NCBI GenBank assembly: GCA_033795365.1
Contig: JARYGU010000011.1
Location: forward strand, 62,001 to 126,000
Origin: JARYGU01 sp033795365
Lineage (GTDB): Bacteria > Pseudomonadota > Alphaproteobacteria > Rhizobiales > Rhizobiaceae
Length of the DNA stretch: 64,000 nt
Reading direction: 5' to 3'
Numbering within the stretch: the stretch's first letter is position 1; each line of letters starts with the position of its first letter. The position numbers were made by a program, and so were the translations under genes. Positions 45,712 to 54,364 of the stretch are shown here, piece after piece. Below the pieces are notes generated by a model. That model saw nothing but the letters and a program-made list of their open reading frames with translations, searched no databases and was not told the origin of the DNA.

Positions 45712-45981
45712 TCAGCGGGCCGCATTCGCGGCAAGGTCGCCGGCCGGTCCTTGCAGAGGACGGCCCCTGAGCGCTTCGGACGTCGACTGGCGGGCGGATC
45801 CGTCGACCCAGGCTTGAAGATCAGCAATGGAATAAACCACACGCCCGCCAAGCTTACGATAGATCGGCCCCGTTCCGTCGCAGCGGTGCTTTTCGAGCGT
45901 TCGGGGTGAGAGATCGAGAAGGCGAGCGGCTTCGGGTGTACGTACGAAGCGCGGCCAGTTGTCATCGGTCTTCACTTGCAT
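45712..45981 (-). CDS. AlpA/MerR-like helix-turn-helix protein
   Basis: 89 residues with the excisionase/AlpA-type fold RTPEAARLLDLSPRTLEKHRCDG followed by GGRVVYSIADLQAWVDG. It is a small DNA-binding protein that precedes repA in these elements and probably controls repA or excision. The tail is Arg-rich and probably disordered. A 6-bp inverted repeat lies 81 nt upstream. Confidence 0.88.
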   Translation of the reverse strand: MQVKTDDNWPRFVRTPEAARLLDLSPRTLEKHRCDGTGPIYRKLGGRVVYSIADLQAWVDGSARQSTSEALRGRPLQGPAGDLAANAAR

Positions 45982-46061
45982 TGCAGTCCTCCATCGCGGC
46001 CGCCCTTATGGCGGCGGATCAGGTGCGACGATGGCGGAAAAGCTGCGGTTTGGCGGAGTGA

Positions 46062-46078
46062 CAAAGTTGGAGACTTTG
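46062..46078. promoter_or_regulatory. Inverted repeat upstream of the HTH-repA genes
   Basis: CAAAGT-tggag-ACTTTG, 6-bp arms and a 5-nt spacer, in the 124-bp gap before the AlpA-like gene. Candidate operator for that gene. Confidence 0.4.
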
Positions 46079-46105
46079 CAACCTGTCCCACCATGCCAGA
46101 TGGGT

Positions 46106-46913
46106 CTATGATTTTCGAAACAGGTGGCCCTTTGTCCGCCCACCGTTCAGAATGCGCAGATATCCGCGCTCGATATGTTCGTTTGCCTCGGCAAGCAGGC
46201 GCGCAAGCTGACGACGCTCAGACGCGTTGCGCCATTCGACGGCCGGAAACGATCGCACATCGCGGCTGAAAAGTACGCTCGCAACCTCCCGCTTGGAGGC
46301 TCCAGATCGCAGACCGTCGACCGCCCGCAGCATTTGGACGTAGCGGTGGCGGTGAAATGCTGAAAGCTTTTGCCGCCGAATTACATCTCCAATCGGCTTG
46401 CCCTGAAGCAGCCGAAAGGCGCGCTGAATGCTGTGCAGACGGATTTCGATGTCGTTATCGATCGGGATAATGAAGGCCGCGCGTAGGGGCGTCCTGCCGT
46501 GTGGCAGCCACAGGTTCAGGTCGCCTTCCCGTCCTGACAATTGCAAATGGAGTCCGGCTCGGCTGTCGCGGACCACCATCGTTTGCAGGAGCCGCATCGG
46601 ATCTAGGTCCTGGCCACCCTGATAGGAGGAAGGAACCTCTCCGACGATGACCGTCTCATGATGCAGGTCGGGACGCCAAACGGGACGGGAGAAGCCAGCT
46701 TTCTTCCAAGGATCGGTCGGAAAATATGAGCCCCCACTTTGCCGGGAAGGAGCTAATCAGCGGAGCAGCCGCAGGCCCTTCTTTAGAGGCTGTCACGTAA
46801 TCGGTTTGATATTTGAGGTTTCTTCGCAAAAACTCAAAGGCGAAATCGCTCCGGTTAAGCGCGAATGTGTTGCTGATGAAATCCGATGATGCCCAATAGG
46901 ATTCTGTTTCCAT
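46106..46913 (-). pseudogene. DUF2285-family regulator split by a frameshift
   Basis: Two frames together make one typical element regulator. The N-terminal part (46656-46913) has YWASSDFISNTFAL and FAFEFLRRNLKYQTDY, matching the domain usually fused before DUF2285. The C-terminal part (from about 46680 to 46106) reads VWRPDLHHETVIVGE and ends in DUF2285 (HSIQRAFRLLQGKPIGDVIRR). The frames differ by one base near 46660-46685. Either the gene is broken, or the base is an assembly error. The normal length would be about 265 residues. Confidence 0.7.
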
Positions 46914-47017
46914 AGCTGACCCCGACGCAATACAGAAAGAGCCACCGGAGGGATATTCCCGTCCTCAGGATTGAGGACACCGATGACCGTGCCACCCGCG
47001 TGCGTGACATGCCAGAA

Positions 47018-47266
47018 CTACGAGGGGATTTCCGATCGCTTCATTGCTTCAGCAATGGTCTGAGCTATGTTTGTCGTATCCAGTTTGTCCCTGGAATTTT
47101 TCAGATGCGAAATCACCGTTGTTTTCGAAATATTAAGTATCACAGACGTCTCCCAAGCAGTCTTCCCTCGCGAAACCCAGAATAAGACTTCCCTTTCCCT
47201 GCGAGTTAAGCTCTTCTTCGTCGACATTTCAGAAATACTCATTCTATCCTCACAAAAGAAAACCAA
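47018..47266 (-). CDS. LuxR-type HTH protein lacking a sensor domain
   Basis: 82 residues holding only a LuxR/GerE HTH (LTRREREVLFWVSRGKTAWETSVILNISKTTVISHLKNS). The autoinducer-binding domain of quorum-sensing regulators is missing, and no upstream frame supplies it. It could be a free-standing HTH regulator, or the remnant of a TraR-like gene that once controlled transfer. The surrounding sequence is AT-richer than the backbone. Confidence 0.65.
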   Translation of the reverse strand: MVFFCEDRMSISEMSTKKSLTRREREVLFWVSRGKTAWETSVILNISKTTVISHLKNSRDKLDTTNIAQTIAEAMKRSEIPS

Positions 47267-47440
47267 CGCGGCAATTATCGCGTGGAGCGAATTTCATCAG
47301 GCGAACGGGCGGGGGCATGGTCGGATGTACCTTGTTGGGCGGTGGTGACTTTTAACCCCCATGGCATTTCGTAGACGCTTAATGGTTGTAGGTTATGCGT
47401 AACGAAAAGCTCCACGCAAGACCGGCGAATGCCGATTGAT

Positions 47441-47450
47441 TACTATAGTA
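47441..47450. promoter_or_regulatory. ACTATAGT palindrome upstream of the first XRE gene
   Basis: TACTATAGTA, a perfect 10-bp palindrome, 25 nt upstream of the start at 47476. Its core ACTATAGT is the same as that of the operator at 48021-48030 and resembles the ACT-AGT boxes of controller proteins. Confidence 0.5.
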
Positions 47451-47475
47451 TGTAGCTTTTACGCCTGCATTCTGA

Positions 47476-47721
47476 ATGGCTTTGCCTATGAAACTCACGG
47501 CTGTGTTCGCACGAAATTTGCGGCTGTACCGTCAAGCCGCGGGCCTCTCGCAAGAGCGGCTCGCCGAGTTCGCTGGCCTCGACCGCAATTACATCGGCAA
47601 GTTGGAACGCGAGGAAAGCTCGCCGACGCTTGATACTATTGAGGCGCTGGCAGTCGCCATGCAGATCGACGCCGAGAAGATGATCCGCCGGCTCTCTCCG
47701 GTAGACGTGAAGAAGCTATGA
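47476..47721 (+). CDS. XRE-family controller-like regulator (81 aa)
   Basis: Small helix-turn-helix protein: NLRLYRQAAGLSQERLAEFAGLDRNYIGKLEREESSPTLDTIEALAVAM. Size and sequence recall the C (controller) proteins of restriction-modification systems, but no methylase or endonuclease is nearby. ATG at 47476 or 47488. Convergent with a second XRE gene, 27 nt apart. Confidence 0.85.
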   Translation: MALPMKLTAVFARNLRLYRQAAGLSQERLAEFAGLDRNYIGKLEREESSPTLDTIEALAVAMQIDAEKMIRRLSPVDVKKL

Positions 47722-47748
47722 ATTGCCTTGGAAATATAAGCCTTCAGC

Positions 47749-47982
47749 TTACTTAGAATCGGCGTCACTTCTTTTACTGGCTCGAACAAGATTTTCGAGA
47801 TCGACGCTTAGGGCGTCTGCAAGCTTGCTTAAAGAGACGATGGTAGGATTTCGACGGCCTGCTTCCAAGCCACTCAGATAAGCGCGCGTCAATCCTGACC
47901 GAAACGACAACTCCTCCTGAGAAAGGTTGCGCTCCCGTCGTATCCTAAGAACGTTCAATCCCACTGTCGCGCGGATATCCAT
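47749..47982 (-). CDS. XRE-family controller-like regulator (77 aa)
   Basis: HTH protein VGLNVLRIRRERNLSQEELSFRSGLTRAYLSGLEAGRRNPTIVSL, again of controller-protein type, with a short charged tail. A 13-bp-arm inverted repeat starts 20 nt upstream of its ATG, between it and the IclR gene, so it may repress itself and influence the catabolic operon. Confidence 0.87.
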   Translation of the reverse strand: MDIRATVGLNVLRIRRERNLSQEELSFRSGLTRAYLSGLEAGRRNPTIVSLSKLADALSVDLENLVRASKRSDADSK

Positions 47983-48002
47983 CCCGCGACTTTTGGCCAG
48001 CC

Positions 48003-48033
48003 GTTCACTCTAGTGCGACACACTATAGTGAAC
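48003..48033. promoter_or_regulatory. Long inverted-repeat operator between XRE and IclR genes
   Basis: GTTCACTCTAGTG-cgaca-CACTATAGTGAAC: 13-bp arms matching at 12 positions, with a 5-nt spacer. It lies upstream of both the XRE gene (start 47982) and the iclR-type gene (start 48112). The left arm's GTTCACTCTAGT recurs at 57399-57410. Confidence 0.65.
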
Positions 48034-48111
48034 ATTCCTCTTGACTTGCGAAGGAAAGGGCGTCTTAAATGTGCATTATATGGAACATTGTTGCTATTAT
48101 CGGAACACGAA

Positions 48112-48912
48112 ATGTCGAGTAATCAATCTCTTGAAAAGGGACTTCTTGTTCTCGGGTTGCTTAAGGAGGCACGGGAGCCGCTAGGCGTCCGGGAGATTGC
48201 TCGGAGACTTGAACTCAGCCCGGCGGTTGCCCAGCGGCTTCTCAATAGCCTTGCTTCTTGCGGCTACGTTGAACATGCCGGCAACACCCGCCGCTACCAG
48301 ATCGGATATGCGGTCCTCGGTCTTGCACAGCACGTTTTCCAAAGAGGACGTCTCCTCACGCTTGCCGAGACGGAGCTACAAGCGATGGCAGCCGGCGGTT
48401 GTTTCAATGGCTTCCTTGGTGTCCGGCGCGGGTCGGCCGGCATCTATGTCCTGGCGGTTCAGTCGGACAGCCCAGTGGTTATCCGAAACCACCCCGGCCA
48501 AACAATGCCGCTCCACTCCACCGCTTTGGGAAAGGCCCTGTTGTTCAACTTGGACGACGGCTTGATCAAGGACCTGTTGGGCGAAGCGCCGCTCCCGCGT
48601 TTTACCGACCGCACCATTACAGAGGTGGATAAACTGATCGAGCAACTTCATGTTGCTCGCCAGCAGAGGTTTGCGACAGCCATCTCGGAAAACCTCGAAG
48701 GTGTGATTTCCGTCGGCGCCCCGGTCTACGACGCAGCCGGTTCAATCACGGCCGCGATCAGCGTGGCTTTTCCTCGCGCAGTCTATCCAAAAGTAAAGCT
48801 CATCAACGTCGCTCAAAGTGTGCTTGCAGCGGCAAATCGCATTTCCAGAGAGCTCGGATTCGACGAGTCCATTGAACATTTTGGGAGAGAAAGCATCGAT
48901 GCTGTTAAATGA
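48112..48912 (+). CDS. IclR-family transcriptional regulator
   Basis: 266 residues: N-terminal winged helix (NQSLEKGLLVLGLLKEAREPLGVREIARRLELSPAVAQRLL) and the IclR effector domain (HSTALGKALLFNLDD; ISVGAPVYDAAGSITAAISVAFP). The ATG at 48112 starts the family match; the frame is open from 48013. Direct repeats GGAACA at about 48082 and 48102 lie just upstream and may be its own site. It overlaps the M24 gene by 14 nt, so it is the first gene of the operon. Confidence 0.9.
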   Translation: MSSNQSLEKGLLVLGLLKEAREPLGVREIARRLELSPAVAQRLLNSLASCGYVEHAGNTRRYQIGYAVLGLAQHVFQRGRLLTLAETELQAMAAGGCFNGFLGVRRGSAGIYVLAVQSDSPVVIRNHPGQTMPLHSTALGKALLFNLDDGLIKDLLGEAPLPRFTDRTITEVDKLIEQLHVARQQRFATAISENLEGVISVGAPVYDAAGSITAAISVAFPRAVYPKVKLINVAQSVLAAANRISRELGFDESIEHFGRESIDAVK

Positions 48913-50089
48913 TGTGCGATTGCAGGAAGCAATTTCCAACCATGGCTTGGACGCAATTGTAGCTACGTCACCGGAGAACGTCCTGTATGCGAGCGGCTTC
49001 TGGTGCCTCCCACAATGGATTCGTCGGGGGCCGCAAGCATTCGTGGTGCTGGGCGCCTCGGCAATTGATAATCCCGTGGTCATCACGGGTACGTCGACGC
49101 TTGACCTGATCGCCGATCAAAACGTCCGAGCGCGCGTGCGACGCTATGGCGCCTTCACGGTCGACACGGATCTCACGACGATTCTCGATCCCGTCAGTGC
49201 TCGGCAGGCGGAACTTCATCAGCTGACCGATGATCGAGATGCTCTTGCCGCTCTCGTAGCCGAGATTCGCGCCACGGGTCTTTCAGGAGCACGCATCGGG
49301 ATCGACGAGATCGGCTTGCTCCCCGGTGACGTGGACAAACTTCGCAGCGAGTTGCCTGACGTAACTTGGATTCCGGCGTCGTCCCTGCTTCGCTGGGTAC
49401 GTGCGGTCAAGACTCCTGAGGAGATCGACCGGCTTCGTAGCATCGGCGGCATTACCGAGCGCTCGATTGCCGCCGCCTTCAATGAGGCTATGAGCAGTGG
49501 AGCTACCGAGCTTTCGCTGGCAAGGGCCTTTCATACTCAGACAATAAAAGAGGACGCTTTTCCGGTGCTCGGATGCATCGGCTTCGGTGAGCGCAGTGCC
49601 CTCATGAACGTACAACCTTCAGATCGCGAGCTCCGCAAAGGTGATATCATCCGGTTCGATGTGGGTGGGCACTTTCGCAACTACCGCGCCGACATCGCCC
49701 GCAATGCCTGCTTCGGCGAGCCTTCCCCCGACGTTCGTTTGAAGTACGACGCTCTCAATAAAGGCGTGAAGCGGGGCATTGAACATATCCGCCCCGGCGT
49801 TCCGGCTTCGAAAATCTTCGAGGTGGTCGTGGAAACCGTGCGCAAGGAGGGCATTCCTCACTATCACCGTAGTCACGTCGGGCACGGGATTGGACTGGAT
49901 GGCTACGATCTGCCGCTTCTATCCGCTTCAAGTCAGGACGTCCTCGAAGCAGGAATGGTTTTGTGCATCGAGACCCCCTACTACGAAATCGGGCGCGTTG
50001 GCTTGCAAGTTGAGGACATGCTCGTCGTCCGGCCGGACGGAGCAGAAATGCTGACAAACGCCGGCAACAACCTCCTGGTGCTGAACTGA
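48899..50089 (+). CDS. M24-family metallohydrolase (Xaa-Pro peptidase/creatinase type)
   Basis: 396 residues with an N-terminal creatinase-like domain and the pita-bread C-terminal domain. All five metal ligands are present: D254 and D265 (RFDVGGHFRNYRADIARNA), H329 (HVGHGIGLDG), E358 (IETPYYEIG) and E372 (QVEDMLVV). It may cleave Xaa-Pro dipeptides or a related C-N bond; the substrate is unknown. ATG at 48899 with GGGAGAGA upstream. The stop overlaps the next start by one base. Confidence 0.88.
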   Translation: MLLNDVRLQEAISNHGLDAIVATSPENVLYASGFWCLPQWIRRGPQAFVVLGASAIDNPVVITGTSTLDLIADQNVRARVRRYGAFTVDTDLTTILDPVSARQAELHQLTDDRDALAALVAEIRATGLSGARIGIDEIGLLPGDVDKLRSELPDVTWIPASSLLRWVRAVKTPEEIDRLRSIGGITERSIAAAFNEAMSSGATELSLARAFHTQTIKEDAFPVLGCIGFGERSALMNVQPSDRELRKGDIIRFDVGGHFRNYRADIARNACFGEPSPDVRLKYDALNKGVKRGIEHIRPGVPASKIFEVVVETVRKEGIPHYHRSHVGHGIGLDGYDLPLLSASSQDVLEAGMVLCIETPYYEIGRVGLQVEDMLVVRPDGAEMLTNAGNNLLVLN

Positions 50090-51327
50090 TGACCCGCCGC
50101 TTCGCATATGCATGCTATCGGTGTGACAGCGAATTGCCGGTCGGGCATCCGATCGATTCGCGCGGCTGCCCGAGATGTCTCGACGAAGCTCCCTCGAATT
50201 TGAGGCTGGTTTATCGGGGGGACATTGCCGAAGAAGGCAAGCTTACAAAGAAAGAGCAGCCGCCATCGCTCTGGCGTTATGCGAATAGGCTGCCCTTTAG
50301 AGAGGACGCTGCCGTTTCGCTCGGCGAAGGATTGACGCCTCTGCGTCCGGCAGCGCGGCTCGGCGCGGAAATCGGCGTCCCTGCTCTCTTCATCAAGAAT
50401 GAAGGGCATAATCCGACCTGGTCTCACAAGGATCGTTTCTCCACCGTCGCCATCACAGCCGCACAGCAGGCCGGTGCGAGCACCGTCGCGACCAGCTCGA
50501 CCGGCAATGCTGGCGCCTCGCTCGCAGCCTATGCCGCACGTGCCGGGCTTTCCTGCGTCGTTGCGACTGCGGCTGGTTCGGCCGGCCCTATGCTGACCCA
50601 GATCGAGAAATACGGTGCTCAGGTCATCCCCTTCGAAAACAAGTCCGATCGCTGGGCTTTCCTTGCGGAAGGCGTCGAGCGATTTGGCTGGTTCGCAACC
50701 TCGCCCTATCGGCATCCGGTCGTCGGCAGCCATCCGATCGGAATAGAGGGGTACAAGACTCTCGCTTTTGAGATCGTCGAACAAATGGGTGGTGCGGTGC
50801 CAGACTGGTGCGCCCTTCCCGTTTGCTATGGCGACGCACTCGCGGGCCTCTGGCTCGGCTTCAAGGAACTGCTGAGAGATGGCGAGATAGCGCGAATGCC
50901 GCGCCTGCTTGCCGCTGAGGTGCACGGATCGCTAGCGCTTGCTCTCGATCAAGGCATTGATCGCGTTCCAGACGTAACGGCGAGGTTCAACACTTTGGCA
51001 GTCTCTATCGGCGCGACCCGAAGCACGTTCCAGGCGCTCAAGGCACTGCGAGAGACGAGAGGGATCGCTGTGCCGGTTTCCAACGACGGTCTTATTGCCC
51101 TTCAGGAGAAGACCGCAGGCATGGAGGGGATTTTCCTCGAATTGTCCTCCGTTGTACCGATTGCAGCCATCCTCGCCGCGAGACAGCAGGGAGTCATTGG
51201 CTCCCATGAAGCTGTCGTGGCCGTCGTCACGGCGTCCGGCCTGAAAGACGTTGACAAATCGAACCCGGCGGCGATTTCGCGCTCGTTCAGCACCGTGGAC
51301 GCGGCACTGGAGGTCATCGGGGCCTAG
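50089..51327 (+). CDS. Threonine-synthase-like PLP enzyme
   Basis: 412 residues of fold type II. An N-terminal zinc ribbon (C9, C12, C27, C30) is followed by the PLP Lys K114 in WSHKDRFST, the SSTGNAGASLAAYAARAGL phosphate-binding region and a C-terminal domain. It resembles ThrC-like enzymes in Rhizobiales, but being in a catabolic operon a lyase or replacement reaction on a beta- or gamma-substituted amino acid is as likely as threonine synthesis. Confidence 0.85.
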   Translation: MTRRFAYACYRCDSELPVGHPIDSRGCPRCLDEAPSNLRLVYRGDIAEEGKLTKKEQPPSLWRYANRLPFREDAAVSLGEGLTPLRPAARLGAEIGVPALFIKNEGHNPTWSHKDRFSTVAITAAQQAGASTVATSSTGNAGASLAAYAARAGLSCVVATAAGSAGPMLTQIEKYGAQVIPFENKSDRWAFLAEGVERFGWFATSPYRHPVVGSHPIGIEGYKTLAFEIVEQMGGAVPDWCALPVCYGDALAGLWLGFKELLRDGEIARMPRLLAAEVHGSLALALDQGIDRVPDVTARFNTLAVSIGATRSTFQALKALRETRGIAVPVSNDGLIALQEKTAGMEGIFLELSSVVPIAAILAARQQGVIGSHEAVVAVVTASGLKDVDKSNPAAISRSFSTVDAALEVIGA

Positions 51328-51389
51328 GGAGGCACATCGCATACCACCGGGCTCTCCCGGTCTTCATCAAGCAAATAAGGGAACAGCAA

Positions 51390-52352
51390 ATGAAGAGAAG
51401 AGCTTTTTTGACGGCCACCGCACTCCTCGCGGCGGCCGGTCCTCGACTTGCGTCTTCAGCGTCGGGACCCTACCCGGCCGGCAACCCAACAATTGTCGTC
51501 GGCTTTGCAGCGGGCGGCGCGGGCGACATCGCAGCCCGCGTCGTTGCCAACTACGTGAAGGAGACACGTGGTCTCGCGGCGACACCGGATTTCCGTCCAG
51601 GCGCGGGCGGAACAATCGCGACCGACCAGGTTCGCCGTGCGCGGCCCGATGGATCAGTCCTGTCGCTTTATTCCGTCAGCCCATTGCTCGTCGCACCGCA
51701 TCTCCAGAAAGTGCCCTATGACTCGACGCGTGATTTCACCTACATTGCAAGTTACGCCGGAATTTCGGTCCCCTGCTTCGTCCGCAGCGACAGCCCCTTC
51801 AAGTCCTGGGATGAACTGCTCGACTATGCGCGTAAAGAACCGGAAAAGCTGAAATGGGCTACGGCCGCACCCCGCGGCCTCGCGCATATCGCAACGGATG
51901 CCGCGTTCCGCCAAGAAAAGGTGACAGCGACATTCGTCCCGTTTCGCGGCGGTGCCGATGCTGTGACTGCCCTGTTGGGCGGGCATATCGATATGGTCGT
52001 TTCGTCGGACTTCGGACCCCATCTTGCGGCGGGTTCGGTTCGCTTGCTGGCTGAAACAAGCCCCAACCCCAAGGCCGCGCATCCTGACATCGTGAGCTTT
52101 GCCGAGCGAGGCTATCCGATCGCAATTCCCGCGTCCTACGGGCTCTTCGGGCCGCCAGGCATGCCGAAAGAGATCGTCGCATGGTGGGAAGATGCCATCC
52201 GCGAAATGATCACGACTGCCATGTATGCGGATTTCCTCAAGATCATAAACGGATATCCGCTCTTCCAAGAAAGCGGTGAGTTCACGCAGATGGCTCGAGA
52301 AGCTTACGGGGATATCGGACGTCAGGTCGAAGCGATGGGGATCCGCTTATGA
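51390..52352 (+). CDS. Tripartite tricarboxylate transporter receptor (TctC-like)
   Basis: Periplasmic binding protein for a carboxylated substrate, 320 residues. An RR-containing signal peptide (MKRRAFLTATALLAAAGPRL) suggests Tat export. The core has GFAAGGAGDIAARVVANYV and FRPGAGGTIATDQVRRA, typical of TctC/Bug proteins, with the DFGPHLAAGSVRLLAE block. 62 nt after the PLP enzyme gene; its stop overlaps tctB. Confidence 0.9.
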   Translation: MKRRAFLTATALLAAAGPRLASSASGPYPAGNPTIVVGFAAGGAGDIAARVVANYVKETRGLAATPDFRPGAGGTIATDQVRRARPDGSVLSLYSVSPLLVAPHLQKVPYDSTRDFTYIASYAGISVPCFVRSDSPFKSWDELLDYARKEPEKLKWATAAPRGLAHIATDAAFRQEKVTATFVPFRGGADAVTALLGGHIDMVVSSDFGPHLAAGSVRLLAETSPNPKAAHPDIVSFAERGYPIAIPASYGLFGPPGMPKEIVAWWEDAIREMITTAMYADFLKIINGYPLFQESGEFTQMAREAYGDIGRQVEAMGIRL

Positions 52353-52774
52353 ATGTCGCCCGTCTCGTTCCTTATGCCCTCGCTGCCATCGGGCTCGGTG
52401 CCGCGGCAAACGCTCTGGAGCTTCGATTGTGGACGTACGGCGAACCGGCGGCAGGATTGTTTCCATTCCTGGCGGCCACCCTGCTTGTCGTTACCAGCCT
52501 GCTTTCCACCCGGGAGAAAGTACCCGAAGAGGAGGCGATCGAGCTTCCTCGTCTGATCGGTTACTCCGCAGCGCTCGTGGGATTCTGCCTGATGTTGAAC
52601 ATCGTCGGCTTCGCGCTGGCCGCGCTGCTGTTCCTGATAGCGGTCCTGACCCTCATCGAACGAATGGGATGGAAGAAGGGCATTCTCCTGGCGGCACTCT
52701 TCGCCTTTTCGACATGGGGCTTGTTTGAGGGACTTCTGTCCGTCCCTCTCCCTCAGGGCATGTGGAGGATGTAA
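52349..52774 (+). CDS. Tripartite tricarboxylate transporter small membrane subunit (TctB-like)
   Basis: 141 residues with four hydrophobic segments (LVPYALAAIGLGAAANALEL; LFPFLAATLLVVTSLL; LIGYSAALVGFCLMLNIVGF; LLAALFAFSTWGLFEGLL), the topology of TctB. It overlaps tctC (ATGA) and tctA (TAATG). Confidence 0.88.
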   Translation: MNVARLVPYALAAIGLGAAANALELRLWTYGEPAAGLFPFLAATLLVVTSLLSTREKVPEEEAIELPRLIGYSAALVGFCLMLNIVGFALAALLFLIAVLTLIERMGWKKGILLAALFAFSTWGLFEGLLSVPLPQGMWRM

Positions 52775-54282
52775 TGCTCGACTCCCTTACGCAGCTTCTT
52801 ATGGGGCTTGGAATTGCCCTTGAGCCCACCAACCTTGCGGTCGCACTTCTGGGAGCGATCCTGGGAACCGCGGTCGGCGTTCTTCCCGGTCTTGGCCCTT
52901 CCGCCACGGTCAGCCTCCTGCTGCCCGTCACCATGGTGCTTGACCAGACAAGTGCGATCATCCTGCTTGCCGGTATCTACTACGGCTCGCAGTATGGAGG
53001 CTCAATCACATCGGTGCTGATGCGTGTGCCAGGAGAGGCATCAAGCGTCATGACATGCTTCGACGGCTATCCTATGGCTCGCCAGGGGCGTGCCGGGGCA
53101 GCGTTGGGGATCAGTGCCTTCGGGAGCTTCATTGCTGGGATCAGCGCGACCTTGGCGATCGCGATCGTCGGCCCCGCCTTTACATCGGTGGCACTCGCAT
53201 TCGGACCGGTTGAGAAAGCATCTATCGTCCTGCTCGGCCTGGTCCTTGCCGCAAGCATTGGGGGCGGATCGCGCGCAAAGGCTTGGACGATGGTGGCTCT
53301 CGGGCTTCTTCTTTCGACCACCGGCGTCGATCTGATTTCCGGTGAGGAGCGTTTCGCTTTTGGGATCAGTTACCTTCGCGACGGCTTCAACATCGCCGTC
53401 CTGGCAATGGGCCTGTTCGGAGTCAGCGAAATGCTGATGATGATCGAGAGGAGGAGTTCTGCGGAATCCGCGCCGATCCCGTCCTATCGTCTGAGGGAAT
53501 TGCTCCCGACAGGTAAGGACTGGCAGGCTTCGAGAGGACCGATCGCACGCGGGACGGTGCTCGGGTTCTTCCTTGGTCTGCTGCCGGGCGGCGGGGCGCT
53601 GGTAGCCGGCTTTGCCAGTTACCTGCTCGAAAAGAAGCTTTCCCGCTCACCAGAACGCTTCGGCAAGGGCGCCATCGAAGGTGTCGCCGGGCCCGAAAGC
53701 GCCAATAATGCGGCCGCCCAGGCAAGCTTCATTCCGATGCTCTGCCTTGGAATTCCCGCCAATGCTGTGATCGGGATCATCATGGGCGCACTGTTGATGC
53801 AGAATGTCGTGCCAGGCCCGCAAATCCTCACCGAGCATCCTGAGCTTTTTTGGGGTATCGTTGCCAGCATGCTGGTCGGCAATGCAATGCTGGTTGTGCT
53901 CAACGTGCCGCTGATCCGGATATTCGTGCTGCTCCTGCGCATACCCGCAGCAATGATGGCTCCGCTTATCGTGCTGTTCTGCGTCATCGGTGCGTTCAGC
54001 ATGAACAATAGCTTGTTCGATGTCGGCGTGGTGATCGGATGCGGTGTGGTCGCCTATGGACTGCGCAAGGCCGGCTTCGACCTGGCTCCGCTCCTGTTGG
54101 CGTTCCTGCTCGGTTCATTGCTCGAAGAAAACCTCCGGCAAGGTTTGATCCTCGGGCTCGGCAATCCCCGGATCTTCGTGGAGAGCCCGATCAGTCTGAC
54201 GGTGATACTTTTCACGGTCGCCATTCTGATCGCACCGGCCGTGAGGGATTTGAGGACGCGCCTGATCCGCAAGCCCTGCTGA
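52774..54282 (+). CDS. Tripartite tricarboxylate transporter large membrane subunit (TctA-like)
   Basis: 502 residues, about 12 membrane segments. The family block LGILPGLGPSAT-like (VGVLPGLGPSATVSLLLP) and the second half LGLLPGGGALVAGFASY repeat typical of TctA are visible, as is GVAGPESANNAAAQASFIPML. ATG at 52774 with GGAGG upstream. It uses the ion gradient to import the ligand of TctC. 82 nt before the E1 gene. Confidence 0.92.
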   Translation: MLDSLTQLLMGLGIALEPTNLAVALLGAILGTAVGVLPGLGPSATVSLLLPVTMVLDQTSAIILLAGIYYGSQYGGSITSVLMRVPGEASSVMTCFDGYPMARQGRAGAALGISAFGSFIAGISATLAIAIVGPAFTSVALAFGPVEKASIVLLGLVLAASIGGGSRAKAWTMVALGLLLSTTGVDLISGEERFAFGISYLRDGFNIAVLAMGLFGVSEMLMMIERRSSAESAPIPSYRLRELLPTGKDWQASRGPIARGTVLGFFLGLLPGGGALVAGFASYLLEKKLSRSPERFGKGAIEGVAGPESANNAAAQASFIPMLCLGIPANAVIGIIMGALLMQNVVPGPQILTEHPELFWGIVASMLVGNAMLVVLNVPLIRIFVLLLRIPAAMMAPLIVLFCVIGAFSMNNSLFDVGVVIGCGVVAYGLRKAGFDLAPLLLAFLLGSLLEENLRQGLILGLGNPRIFVESPISLTVILFTVAILIAPAVRDLRTRLIRKPC

Positions 54283-54364
54283 GACACGCACCGGCGGACA
54301 TCGTTAAGACCGCCGCGTCGCTGCTGAGAAAAGAACGCTCGATAAATGGGAGAGAGAGCTGGCA

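Noticed and set aside
50089..51327. Calling this gene thrC
   Set aside because: Fold and motifs fit, but the catabolic operon context makes the housekeeping threonine synthase role uncertain.
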